From positions 1 through 64,000 of the forward strand of contig JAPQWV010001356.1 of NCBI GenBank assembly GCA_027422505.1: a DNA stretch of 64,000 nucleotides, given 5' to 3'. This DNA is from Craterostigma plantagineum. Its lineage: Eukaryota; Streptophyta; Magnoliopsida; Lamiales; Linderniaceae. The position numbers were made by a program, and so were the translations under genes. Under the pieces are notes generated by a model. The model was not told the origin of the DNA. It searched no databases and was given only the letters and a program-made list of their open reading frames with translations. This document shows, one piece after another, positions 11,262 to 22,008 of the stretch (positions are counted from its first letter, which is position 1; the number at the start of each line of letters is the position of its first letter).

Positions 11262-13223
11262 AATCTCTTAAAAGTACATGATGCTACTTTATGAGTTGAG
11301 TGAGTAGAGAGTATTATTAGGGAAGAAGGTAGGGGATGATTTGTTGTTTTTTGTGACTGTTTAGTGTAGAAGTATAACTTCAACTGCTTTTTCGATTGAT
11401 TCTTCTTTTCTCCTCACACACAGGTTTCCATGCCTAGAGAAACAAATGTGGTCGCTTTCAAGAAAGATACAGAAACATTAATCAAACGTATCCTGAAAGA
11501 AACTCCACAGTTAGGGATCACCGTCATCACCGGTATGGGTGGTCTGGGGAAATCGACTTTGGTAGGGGAAGTCTTCCGACATCCCACGATAGAAGTCGAG
11601 TTCCCCACCATGTGCAGTTGACGCTTATGGGTCCCCGTCTTCAAGTTTTCAGTGAAGGACGTCGTCCTCAGCATTCTCAGGAAGCTCATACCGATAACAG
11701 AGGGCATGCGCATGCGCACCATGGGAGCGGACGAACTCGTCACAAAAATCCGTATCCTTCTGGCGAATGTAAAGTTTTTAACATAATGGACGGTGTCTGG
11801 TCGTTGGAGGAATGGACGAACATCTCAGTGGCTCTTCCCTCCAATAATCGGTTCGGTAAAATGCTAATCACAAGCCGTCATGCCGACGTCGCGCTGTCTT
11901 CTGTCAACTACCAACCCAGCCTACAGCCTTTGGGCCTCGAGGAAAGGGTCGAGCTCTTACAACGTGAGGTCTCTGGCGTGCCGAGGTGGGACACGATGTT
12001 CGACAAGCATGTGAAGCAGATAGCGGGGAAGAGCCATGGGCTTCCGCTCGTAATAGTGGTCAGTGGGGGTATTATCAAGAAGATGCTCCATTCTTGTGAA
12101 GACCAGAGGACAAAAAGAGAAACACGTGGAAAGCACCTTCGAATAGGCTAGACGAGTACCTTCACGGAGACCCCGAAAGAATGATCGAGAGGGTTCTTTC
12201 GTTGAGCTACAACAGGCTGCCGTATCACTGCGTGCTTGCTTTCTACTTTGCGGTGTTCCCCAGGAACGTCGAGATCCCGACGTGGAACCTATTTCTGATG
12301 TGGATCGCGAAGGCTTCGTTCGGGAGAATAAGAAGAAAACGCGGCGAACGGCTGGAAGAGCTCATATGCCGGAACTTGGTGACTGCCGTCCGGAGAATTC
12401 CAACGGCAAGGTGAAAAGCTGCCGACTACACGAGTCGCTCCGAGAGTTCTGCAAGAAGCAGGCCAGGACGGAGAACGAGAATTTCCTCGAAGAGATCGTA
12501 GTGCGGGAAGGAAAGCTGGAGCCCGAGGTGACGGACGACGACAACTACCGCCGCCTCTACATCCATTCGAATATTGTCGAGCAGTTCTTGAGTTCTAGAC
12601 CTTGTGGAGGGGGAGTGCGTTCGTTGGTTTGCTTCTCAAAGGTGAAAGAAGCTTTGAAGAGGAAGCACGCTTCAACTATTCGGGCTGCTTTCAAGTCGCT
12701 CAGAGTCTTAGATGTGAAGCCCGTCGTGTTCGACGTAGTCCCCACGATTATGCCCGATCTGCTATATCTGAGGTATGCCCATCTGTCTTTCAGCTCCAAT
12801 GTTCTTGCGAGGGATTTTTCGAAGCTCTGGAACATACAGACCCTTATCATCGATACATCGGAGATGCAAGTCCTTGGTCTTCTCAAGAGCTTGGAGGTGC
12901 TCAAGTTGAAGGAAGAAGCATTCACGGGGGATTCTTGGGAAACTGATCGTGACAATTTTCTAAGCATTGAGGTCCTGTTCATAGAGAGCTCAACTTTAAG
13001 GGAATGGAAGATGTCAGCTGCTGGAATATTCCCCGAGATTATGCGCATTGAGTTGAGGAACTGCGGCAACCTTCAACAAGTTCCTATTGGATTCACTCAA
13101 AAACCGAATCCAGGTGTACTGATCCTGGACAACTGCCTCGGTGGCGTCGACTCGGCGAACAAAATCAAAACAAAGAAGATGGATGTCGATGCAGCTGCTG
13201 AGTTCAACGTGATCGTCTGTTAA
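11262..13223 (+). pseudogene. NLR copy 2, NB-ARC-LRR without CC exon
   Basis: The unit starts inside the CC/NB-ARC intron (TTAAGATTAATCT..., acceptor ACACAG at about 11423) and so lacks a coiled-coil exon. P-loop GMGGLGKSTLV at 11532-11564 is in a clean frame that then stops at 11621. Kinase-2 reads MDGVWSLEEW (about 11788), GLPL at about 12039 and RNBS-D near 12230. The last 313 codons (12282-13223) are open: SCRLHESLREFC, then LRRs and a C-terminus ending in FNVIVC. Compared with copies 1 and 4, roughly 380 bp of LRR sequence is missing around 12861, which joins TLIIDTSE directly to MQVLGLL. This is the best-preserved LRR end, but the NB-ARC is broken, so function is unlikely. Confidence 0.85.
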
Positions 13224-13546
13224 GGTATTTGTCTTTCTTGCTTGTCCTCGATCATTCTGTCAGTCAAGATTTTTATGTTGAGTCCTAATAACAATGTTCT
13301 GTGTTCAAGTAGAGCTGCTGCCCAAAAGATGCTTTCAAGGAAACTTTGAATGATGATGATGACAGTCTGCTTGGTCTGGTTTCACAAACATATATGGATT
13401 GAAAACTCTGACTTGGACCAAATGCCATCTAATATTCAAAATTCACACAGTGCAAAGTTGGGCATGTAAACATGACCTGCGTAGGTTAGGCGAACAGTGC
13501 AGAGTTGGGCATGCAACTTCTCTCCTTATTATTCCGTCTTTGTTTA
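13224..13546 (+). other. NLR copy 2 3' flank
   Basis: Second occurrence of the NLR downstream repeat, shortened relative to copy 1 (it jumps from TGGTCTGGTTTC to CACAAACATATATGG). It leads straight into the intron-derived start of copy 3. Confidence 0.7.
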
Positions 13547-14275
13547 AGATTAATCTATTAAAAGTACATGATGCTGCTTTATGAGTTGAGTGACTAGAGA
13601 GTATTATTAGGAAAGAACGTAGGGGATTGACTTGTTGTTTTTGTGACTGTTTAGTGTAGAAGTATGACTTCAACAGTGTTGCTTTTTCGATTGATTCTTC
13701 TTTTCTCCTCACACGCAGGTTTCCATGCCCAAAGAAACAAATGTGGTCGGTTTCAAGAAAGATACAGAAACAATAATCGAACGTATCCTGAAAGAAACTC
13801 CATAGTTAGGGATCACCGTCATCACCGCTTTGGGTGGTCTGGGGAAATCGACTATGGCGGGGGAAGTCTTCTGACATCCCACGATAGAAGTCGAGTTCCC
13901 CACCACGGGGACTCGACGTTTATGGGTCCCCATCTTCAAGTTTTCTGCGAAGGATGTTCTCCTCAGCACTCTCAGCAAACTCACACGATAACAGAGGATA
14001 TGCGCATGCGCACCATGAGAGCGGCCGAACTAGCCGCAGAATTCCGTATCCTTCTGGCGAATGTAAAGTATTTTATCTTTGTGGACGATGTCTGGTCGTC
14101 CGAGGACTGGAAGAACATCTCAGTGGCTCTTCCCTCCAATAATCGGCTGGGTAAAGTAGCTAATCACAAGCCGTCATGCCGACGTCGCGCTGTCTCCTGT
14201 CAACTACCAACACAGCCTACAGCCTTTTGGCCTCGAGGACAGGGTCGAGCTCTTACAGCGTGAGGTGTCTGGATT
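13547..14275 (+). pseudogene. NLR copy 3, truncated NB-ARC
   Basis: Starts in the same intron sequence as copy 2, with acceptor CACACGCAG near 13718. It reads P-loop LGGLGKSTM (about 13829-13858), then EFRILLANVKYFIFVDDVWSSEDWKNISVALPS, the best-preserved kinase-2 of the window (VDDVW, about 14078-14095). It ends inside the NB-ARC at about 14275 (LLQREVS-equivalent), where sequence switches abruptly to Gypsy RNase H. A TAG replaces CAG at about 13803, with additional frameshifts. Non-functional. Confidence 0.85.
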
Positions 14276-16001
14276 TCCTGTTAGAATCTACCGAGGAGAG
14301 GTGTCACAACTTGGAAAGCTTATGTCGATGGCTCATCCACAGCGACTGGAGCCGGGGCAGGAGTCCTCATCATTACGCCAGAAGGGGACGAACTACAATT
14401 CGCTGTGACATTCGACTTTCCAGCGTCTAATAACGAGGGCTGAGTACGAGGCCCTGCTGAAAGGGATGGAGATCCTTAACAGCCTAGGAGCTACAGGGGT
14501 GGTTATATACTCGGACTCCCAGTTGGTAGCTCAGCAAGTCCAAGGAAACTACGAGGCTAAGAATGAGAAGATGGTGAAGTATACTGAACAAGTGGGGAAA
14601 CTGAAAGCCTCTTTCGACAGTTTTGAGATACGGCAAATTCCTCGAGAGGAGAACAGTCGAGCAGATTCTTTAGCGAAGTTGGCTAGTGCCGCAGTCCCTG
14701 AGGAGACCCGGAAGGTTACAATGCTGACGGCTAACCGAGAGGATCGGAAGGAGCAGGTGGGATGTATAGGAGAGGAAGAAGACTGGAGAGCTCCTATCCT
14801 GGAAGCCTTGCGCGATCCCGCGCACAAAGACGCAGGGAAATTTCGGCAAAAGTTCTACCTCATCGGAGGTGAGTTATACAAATGGACTTTTGTTCATCCC
14901 TACGCCCGTTGCTTGTCCAAGAAGGAAGGGATGTCAGTATTGGAAGAGGTGCATGAGGGATGTGCCGGCGACCATGCCGGGTACAAGGCGGTAGCTCGGA
15001 GAGTGGTCAGGGCAGGGTATTTCTGGCCGACCTTATTGAGGGATGCTAAGGAGCTGGTTAGGCGATGTGAAAGCTGCCAGAAACACGGCCCGAAGATCCA
15101 CGTACCCGCAGAAGAGCTGGGGTTGATGCATTCCCCTTGCCCATTTGACAAATGGGGGATAGACATAGTCGGGCCTATGCCTGTCGCCAAGGCTCAGAAA
15201 AAGTTCATTATAGTGGCTGTTGATTATTTCAGCAAATGGGTTGAGGCTAAGGCAGTATCCAAAATCGATGAAACTAACGTAATAGGTTTCTTGTGGCATC
15301 ACATTTGTTGCAGGTTTGGAGCCACTCGGATCCTAATCTCTGACAATGGCACACAGTTTTGTGGAGCCCGAGTTCGTGAGTTCTGCATGGGGATGAAAAT
15401 ACAGCAGAGGTTCGTCTCGGTGGGACACCCTCAGGCTAATGGGCAAGTGGAGGTCACCAATCGCACCATCCTCCACGGGATCAAAGCCAGATTGGAGCAG
15501 GAGGGTGGTAAATGGTTGGAATCTCTGGACCCCGTGCTATGGGCATACCGCGTTACTCCGCGAGAAGCCACGGACGAGACGCCTTTCCAGCTAGTCTATG
15601 GATCCGCCGCCCTAATACCTGTTGAGGTAGGGATGGAGACGCATAGGGTTATTCACTATGAAGAAGAGCAGAACGCACGGCTCAGAAGAGAGGATCTGGA
15701 CTTGATAGGGGAAACCAGGGAGTTGGCCTTGATAAGAATGGAAAAATACAAGAGTCGAGTAAAAGCGGCTTACGATCGAAAGGTAAGGCCTCGACAATTT
15801 TAAGTGGGAGACCTGGTCTTGAGAAGAGCAGATGTACTCAAACCACTGAGGAAGATAGACTCGACGTGGGAAGGTCCATACAAAGTGGCCCGCGTTTTGG
15901 GAGGCGGCGCATATGAGTTGGAGGATGAAGATGGGCGTGGAGTACCTCGTCCCTGGAACATCTCGAAACTCAAAAAAGTACTATGCTTAGTGAGGGATTG
16001 A
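14276..16001 (+). pseudogene. Tat-lineage Gypsy RNase H and integrase (3' part of pol)
   Basis: The longest coding stretch in the window. 14300-14465 carries RNase H (WKAYVDGSS; frame break near 14442), continuing in frame from 14466: SDSQLVAQQVQGNYEAK and REENSRADSLAKLAS, as in the extra RNase H of Tat elements. Integrase follows: HHCC finger (HEGCAGDHAGYKA ... CESCQKHG, about 14950-15090), catalytic core with D (GIDIVGP), D (DNGTQF) and E (GQVEV), ending at a TAA at 15803; the C-terminal module VGDLVLRR...STWEGPYKV reads on in the same frame to 16001. It is 5'-truncated at the NLR junction, so gag, protease and RT are absent. The intact 445-codon frame suggests a fairly young element. Confidence 0.9.
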
Positions 16002-16203
16002 AGGGTTGTATATAAATCAAACAGGGAGGTGTACTCTTTTTCCTTCGCCAAGGTTTTATCCCAAGGGGGTTTTACTTGGCAAGGTTTTAACGAGGCACCA
16101 TCCGTTGAATGAAATTGTTTTTCGGAAACTTGTGTCTCGATGGTTTCTCCCTCAAAACTGAGAATTATGAACCTTGTCTATAGACTACCCTGGATTCCCT
16201 AAT
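16002..16203 (+). other. Tat element post-pol leader with AAGGTTTT repeats
   Basis: Short non-coding region after integrase with CCAAGGTTTTATCCCAAGG, GGGTTTTACTTGGC and AAGGTTTTAACGAGGC. I recognise this motif string as common directly after pol in plant Tat-type elements. Confidence 0.5.
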
Positions 16204-16858
16204 GGCCCAGACGTGGCCCGCGCACATGCGCACCTATAAGCCCAGACGTGGCCGCGCAGATGCGCACCTATAGCCCAGACGTGGCTGGTCCAGACGTGGC
16301 CGCGCAGATGCGCACTTATAAGCTCAGACGTGGCTGGCCCAGACGTGCCCGCGCACATGCGCACCTATAGCCCAGACGTGGCCGCGCACATGCGCACCTA
16401 TAAGCCCAGACGTGGCTGGCCCAGACGTGGCCGCGCACATGCGCACCTATAAGCCCAGACGTGGCCGCGCACATGCGCACCTATAAGCCCAGACGTGGCT
16501 GGCCCAGACGTGGCGCGCAGATGCGCACCTATAGCCAGACGTGGCTGGCCCAGACGTGGCCGCGCACATGCGCACCTATAGCCCAGAGTCATCTTATAAG
16601 CCCAGACGTGGCTGGCCCAGACGTGGCCGCGCACATGCGCACCTATAGCCCAGACGTGGCTGGCCCAGACGTGGCCGCGCACATGCGCACCTATAAGTCC
16701 AGACGTGGCCGCGCAGATGCGCACCTATAGCCCATACGTGGCTGGCCCAGACGTGGCCGCGCAGATGCGCACTTAAAGCCTAGATGTGGCTGGCCCAGAC
16801 GTGACCGCGCAGATGCGCACTTATGAGCCCAGATGTGGCTGTGCAGGTGACTCCCATG
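16204..16858. repeat. minisatellite (CAGACGTGGC / TGCGCAC units) in Tat element
   Basis: Tandem array of two alternating modules: CCCAGACGTGGCTGG (about 15 bp) and CCCAGACGTGGCCGCGCACATGCGCACCTATAAG (about 34 bp). ATGCGCAC occurs 14 times. Copies are near identical in the middle and decay at the right edge (AGATGTGGCTGTGC). Open frames on both strands across the array are repeat artefacts. Confidence 0.9.
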
Positions 16859-17199
16859 TAGAGGTGTCCCGCTTCCAGGTCACCCTGGACAAGCGCTCGG
16901 CGAGCTTGGACGAGGCTACCATTGGAGAGCCTCATTGGTCCCCACGTCAACCAAGGCTGACCGTAGAGGGGGGAGAGGTCCGCCGATGTCCAACAAACCG
17001 GGTGGAAAATGAAAATGGAAGATGTCGGACTTAGTACAACCACTGGGCACTCAGGTACACATTTTTGTCTATCAATAACTCTTGAGATAAAAATGTTGAG
17101 CGCGAATACGGTAACGCATCAAGTGGGGTCCGGTGTGGAATAATAAGGCTGGACGGTGGGAAAAATTGAAGTTAGTAGGTTCAGAAAGACACTCCACCT

Positions 17200-17255
17200 C
17201 TACTTCGAACGTGCTGAAGAACGCCAGCACAATTCGAAGTAGGGGGAGTAGGGGA
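17200..17255 (+). promoter_or_regulatory. hairpin plus polypurine block 1 in Tat element
   Basis: A stem CTACTTCGAA-c-GTGCTG (17200-17216) pairs with CAGCAC-aa-TTCGAAGTAG (17225-17242) around an 8-nt loop and runs directly into GGGGGAGTAGGGGAATGG. A second block with the same layout lies at 20362-20413, immediately before the 3' LTR. The two blocks bracket the antisense ORF. It may be an additional plus-strand primer site. Confidence 0.6.
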
Positions 17256-17473
17256 ATGGTGGTGATGCAGGTGTGAATCTTGACAAGCAGGAAAAAGAAA
17301 AACAAACTTTCAACATCCTAAGGAAAGTACCACAAGAGGTCCACAGGAAATAACACACAAGACCCCAAAAGGGAAGGAACAGTAGCAAACGTTCAAAATA
17401 GGAAAATAACAAAAGAGGTCCGGAAAAGGAAAACAACATAAATTGCCCGGAATAGGAAAACAGATTAGCAAAT

Positions 17474-19934
17474 CTAGGAGGGCGGAACACCAGAGCCGGC
17501 CACGGAGTCGGAAGTCTCTGAAACAGCGGACAACCCCTGCTGCTCTAACTCGGAGAGTTGACCCAAGAGGACCTCAGGTGAGACCTCCAGCAAAGTAGGG
17601 GAGCAGCGAGGCACCTCAACGGACCAGAAGTCCAGATTGGGGGCCACCTCTGGATCAGCCTTGAAAGCTGGAGGGGCGGTCATAGCTTCCATAGCCGCGT
17701 CCAAGGTAGAAGCAGGCTCACGCCCAGCAGCAAAGCCTCCTAGGAAGTAATGCTGCATGAAAGGCGCAAAGTCCACCAGAGAAAGGGTGTCATGCAGGTA
17801 GCCCTCATGCCAACGCTGGCACAGCTGGGCCAGGAACTTCCTACCAAGAGAGGAGCTCATGAGATGCTTCTGACAAAGCCGGACTCCATCTAGCTTCCCC
17901 GCAGAGTGACTATCCTCAACTCTCGCAGCAAGAGTTCGCTCCAGTTCAGCTTTCATGGCTTTTTCCCTCTCAGCTAGCAGCTCTTTGGCCTTCAGTTCAA
18001 TCCGGGCTTGCTGTTCATCTATAAGCTGGTTGAGATGGGTCGCGAGCTTAGCTTCTTTAGCAGCAAGAGCAGCTGCATTATCCTCCTTAGCTGGCGCAAT
18101 CGCCCCGAAGCTAAGTCTCTTACACGAGCCTCGCGCTCACTCTTTTCTTGCTCAAGCTCTTGCTCTAACTCTGTGATCTTTAAGCCTTGCTCCTTTATGG
18201 TTTCAAGTGTGTGGTTCTCAGGGTTGGTAGGACCACCAGGCTCTAAACCCCGATGGGAGGTCGCAGATAAGAGAGTGGGTAGCAGAAAGGACAACTAGCA
18301 TAATCAACCATGGATCAGCAAAGGATAACAAGCAATCAATGCGAGGAAAGCGGGAACGAGGAGTACCTTAGCCCAATGATGGGCGGCAAGCTCGGCAACA
18401 GAAGCATCAGACTGACGATGGAGCGCCTTTTGTTGCTCGACTGGCACGATGGCCTGGATGAACTTCGCTTGCTCCTCAGGACTCAACAGTTCGTAACTGT
18501 CGGGCATGTCCAGCACCATTTCCCATCAGCTCGCCGATCGATGCTCCACTCATGACCCTGGTGGACAAAAGGAGTGAACTCTGATGTATCGGGCGAAGGA
18601 GAGGGCTCCAAACGCGGCCTTTTTCCCTTCGCCACGACAACTTTCTTTTTCTTCTTTCGAGGGGGCACCGACGAAGCGCCCTCCTTACCAGCATCACCCT
18701 CAGTGTCTAATATCACCACATCGGGATCCTGGATGTCTGCCTTGGAGGGAGAAGGACGAGGAGACGAGGATCTAATAGGAGATTTCTCTCCCATCTCCGA
18801 AGCTGACGGGTCAGGTCCGCCATGGCCTGCTGAAGGGTGAGGCTCAGCCGGAACGTCGGAATCCTCCTGCTTGACGGGAAGGGTGCGGAACACATCTCTC
18901 CAAGAGAACGACATACCTGCAAAAGATATGCTAAGTCAGAAGGGAAACCCGAAAAAACGGGGAGCAGGAGGGAAACCTGCTTACCCTCAGGATTAAAAGG
19001 CAGAGGCTGTGAGGAAAGGCTGAAATGATGGAGCAAGCCGGGATACGTCACAAGTTCAACCATGTTAAACTTCTTTTCGGGAGCCCGGAGATTCAAAAGG
19101 TTGATAGCTGCTTCATTCTCCTCGGAACATTCACGTTGGACCCCGGGAAGTCGTTGAGGTATCTGATGTACCCAGTGACGATGTGGGAAGTCCCATTTAC
19201 CTTCTGAGGGGGCTACAAAGAAGTAGAAGGGGTGCCTCTTTGTCTCTTGTGGGAATCCTTGCTAAAAAAGCGTATGAGGCTGCGCGGATTCGCGCACAGG
19301 TAAAAGAAAGGTGGGGTGGACTTGAGCTGAAACTGAGAAAGGACAAGCTCCACAGAGGGCCTCCCGCCCGCAGCAGTAACCAGAACATAGAAAGCTATTA
19401 GCTGACGAATAGAAGAGGGACTGAGTTGGTTCAGAGGTATACGGTAAGCCTGCGAAAACTGCAGCTAAAAAGGGGTAAACTGGGAAGCGCAGGCCGGCCT
19501 TTACTTGGCTCTCCCAAAAAGCAAGGGCTGGAGAAGGCGGAAAATTAGCACGTTGGCTAGGGTTGGGGATGGAGACGTGAAATCCAGGACCGTGAAAAGC
19601 CCTCTGGAAACTAACTTCTCTAAGCGCCGATAGGTTGATTTGGACGCAGCGAACATCTTCCAGTCATCCACCCCAGCGTTGTCCCCAACACCTCCTCGCG
19701 AACGGGTCTGGCGGGACGAAGATGAGCCAGGGACTGGTGATGCCGGCGGCGGTGCAGTAGAAGGTATGTCTACAGAGGGTCGAGAAGAAGGTTGGGGAAA
19801 ATCGGGTGGTACCGCGCCTTGAGATGAGGCCTTTCGCTTTGACCCCTTTGGGCGGCGACACCCGGCACGGCGGAGGACGCAGAGAGGCCCGGCGATGCCG
19901 AGCGAGTATTCTCGGAGTCGATGCTATCAGTCAT
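17474..19934 (-). pseudogene. Tat antisense extra ORF (Transposase_28-like), frameshifted
   Basis: Extra ORF opposite to pol, as known for some Tat-lineage elements; its role is unknown. ATG at 19934 (MTDSIDSENTRSASPG). Around 19600-19000 the frames give FHGPGFHVSIPNP, KAGLRFPVYPFLAAVFAGLP, PLNQLSPSSIRQLIAFYVL, PSVELVLSQFQLKS and FFYLCANP, the layout of the 'putative gypsy-type transposon' (Transposase_28) domain. A low-complexity region has a lysine-rich NLS-like stretch PPRKKKKKVVVAKGKRPR (about 18650). A coiled coil follows (LEQELEQEKSEREARV, about 18130-18180), then a C-terminal region LGRKFLAQLCQRWHEGYLHD ending at 17474. At least five frame breaks, so not intact as read. Confidence 0.7.
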
Positions 19935-20300
19935 GTCTTCGACGCGAAAAGGGGGAAATAGGGAAAACTAAGGGCGAATCGACGAAGATACGGGAAATAA
20001 GGAGAAAGGGGAACGAGACAATACCTGAAGAAGTTGCAGACGGCGAGGAAGTGGAGGCGCTGCGCGATTTCTGGACGCTTTGTGATTTGGGAAAAGAGCG
20101 ACGATGAAAACCCTAGAATGACGATTTGAGTTCTTTTTTTTTAAGTGCGGAAGAATGATTTTGAAAAAAGAGGGAAAAGATGAAGGAAAACCGCCTTGGG
20201 ATGTTCAAAAAATTAAAAGGGGACAGGGCTGGACACGTGTCACCCTGGGAATACCCCTTTTCTCTGGAAAAGGCGCAGACCTTGTTTAATCAGAATAAAT
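19935..20300 (-). promoter_or_regulatory. putative promoter and leader of the Tat antisense ORF
   Basis: Reading the minus strand: a perfect G-box GACACGTGTC (20232-20241), an AT-rich stretch, then a leader with a telo-box-like CTAGGGTTTTCATC (about 20115) and pyrimidine-rich sequence (CTCCACTTCCTCGCCGTC) up to the ATG at 19934. A possible donor TTCAG|GTATTG lies near 20025, but the next acceptor would make an intron of only about 57 bp. Suggestive of an independent promoter; no direct evidence. Confidence 0.35.
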
Positions 20301-20361
20301 GCAACGCAGGCCAGCTAAAGAAGTCCAGAGACACCATAGAGGAGGAATGTTCTCTTAAGTG

Positions 20362-20413
20362 TACTCTGAACTGTAATACTTAGCATATTACAATTCAGAG
20401 TAGGGGGACTGGT
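20362..20413 (+). promoter_or_regulatory. hairpin plus polypurine block 2 (3' LTR polypurine tract)
   Basis: TACTCTGAA-c-TGTAATA (20362-20378) pairs with TATTACA-a-TTCAGAGTA (20386-20402) around a 7-nt loop, followed by GGGGGACTGG and then the LTR start TGATAGGG at 20414. The position marks it as the polypurine tract for plus-strand priming. It matches the layout of block 1. Confidence 0.7.
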
Positions 20414-21106
20414 TGATAGGGATGACCTTCGGTTCAACATTCCTCCCAACCTGACTACCTGAAGACAGTGACCTTTAGGACATATGGCCAGGTGGGTAGG
20501 ATATCTGGGGACCTGCGACATCGTATGGAAAAAGTAAGTGGGCTCTGACATCGAAGAGGTTTGAGCGGGAAATGTTGTGTAGAGCCGACCAAGGGACACG
20601 TGGAGTGCTGTGAGTGGTCGACATTGTGAACAGAGAGGAGGCGCGCCAGTCTGACAATAGTACACTTCGCAGGTGCTGCATCTCCTAGGTTGTACCGGAT
20701 GTCGCCATCAAGTGGTCCCAAAGGAGTGCCAGCTAGGAAAAGAGAGAGAAGAAGAGGTATATGGGAACAGATCCAAGCGATATTCAAGACAGATTCAACA
20801 CAACACACAAACCACTTAGATATTTCCCTGTATTCATCTTCTTCGTCTTCACCATGAAAAGCACTGTAACGAGCGAAGTAAGGTTGAGTGTGTAAATCCC
20901 GACTGTCACTAGTAAATACTATTTCCGGCGGCCCGTGGACGTAGGACATCTGTCCGAACCACGTAAAATCTGTGTCTCTTCTATTTTCTTTCTTTCTCAA
21001 CACTAAAGTACACTCTAAAACACACCAAAACACAAGTCCCAGTCCGTTTCACCCATCACCATTTTTCCCGGACCAAATATCGTTGATCGGGGTCATACCC
21101 GCATCA
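20414..21106 (+). repeat. Tat Gypsy 3' LTR
   Basis: Starts TGATAGGGATGACC, ends GGTCATACCCGCATCA (693 bp) with imperfect inverted ends, and directly follows the polypurine tract. It carries the CCGTGGACGTAGG...CCGAACCACGTAAA block common near plant LTR 3' ends. The 5' LTR is absent. Confidence 0.8.
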
Positions 21107-21234
21107 ACTAGTTATATTCAACAAAAGTATATAGCCACCACGTGTATTTTTAGGCTCTTTGATGACTATTTTAATTAGTATACATGCGTGTATAAATAGG
21201 AACTAGGTAGGTTAATCATTGCATGTTGTGTCGA

Positions 21235-21600
21235 GAACTTTATACATGCGAAAAGTAATTCTCGAGAAAGCTATGCGAAAGAAAACCTCATAGTAGTTCT
21301 CGAAATTATTGTTACGAAATTTTATAGTTCTCGACATGTCTATTGCGAAAAATTTCATGACTTTCGAAATTACTCTTACAAAATTTTATACTTCTCGAAA
21401 TGATTCTTGCGAAGAATTCACACTTCTCGAAAGCTTACTTGCGAGAATATTATTATTCGTGAAATCAACTTACGAAATATTCCATACCTTTCGAAATCAA
21501 CATTACGAAAAACCTAATACGTAAAATTGACACTTCTTAGAAAATACTTCTCGAGATCATAAATTGCGAAATTCATCATAATTCTTTCGAAAACCCTAAA
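21235..21600. repeat. degenerate minisatellite, about 32-bp unit
   Basis: Loosely periodic units of the form TTCTCGAAAT.ATTCTTGCGAAAAATTTCATA, with recurring TTCTCGA and GCGAAA/ACGAAA about every 32-34 bp, roughly ten diverged copies. No gene is supported; short ORFs follow the repeat. Confidence 0.55.
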
Positions 21601-21963
21601 ATGAAAATTCTTATACCATCAAGTTCAGATTCAGAGGTTATGCTAAACCCAGAAAATTGAATTCTCATAAACACCCATTTTTCGAAAATCATTAAAATCC
21701 AATATATCACGTACAATTTCATGACATCGAATTCTAAGTTTCTTAGGTGCAATAATCCTTCGAACAGCTTTAGGGTTACTATCAAATCATTTATGAGTAC
21801 GAATCAAACTTCACTGAGTTTGGGTTTTCTAAACCTATTATAAGGTTTCGATTTCTATGGGCTCTTATTACATAAATATTCATGTTCTAAACTAAAATTC
21901 AAAGATTCGAATCCCCTCTGATTTGTATTTATATGTAAAGTACACACACGCACATACATATAT

Positions 21964-22008
<45 letters not shown>

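Noticed and set aside
16398..16730. Overlapping ORFs on both strands in the minisatellite
   Set aside because: Repetitive peptides (GHVWASHVWA, RRGWPRRG) produced by the tandem units.
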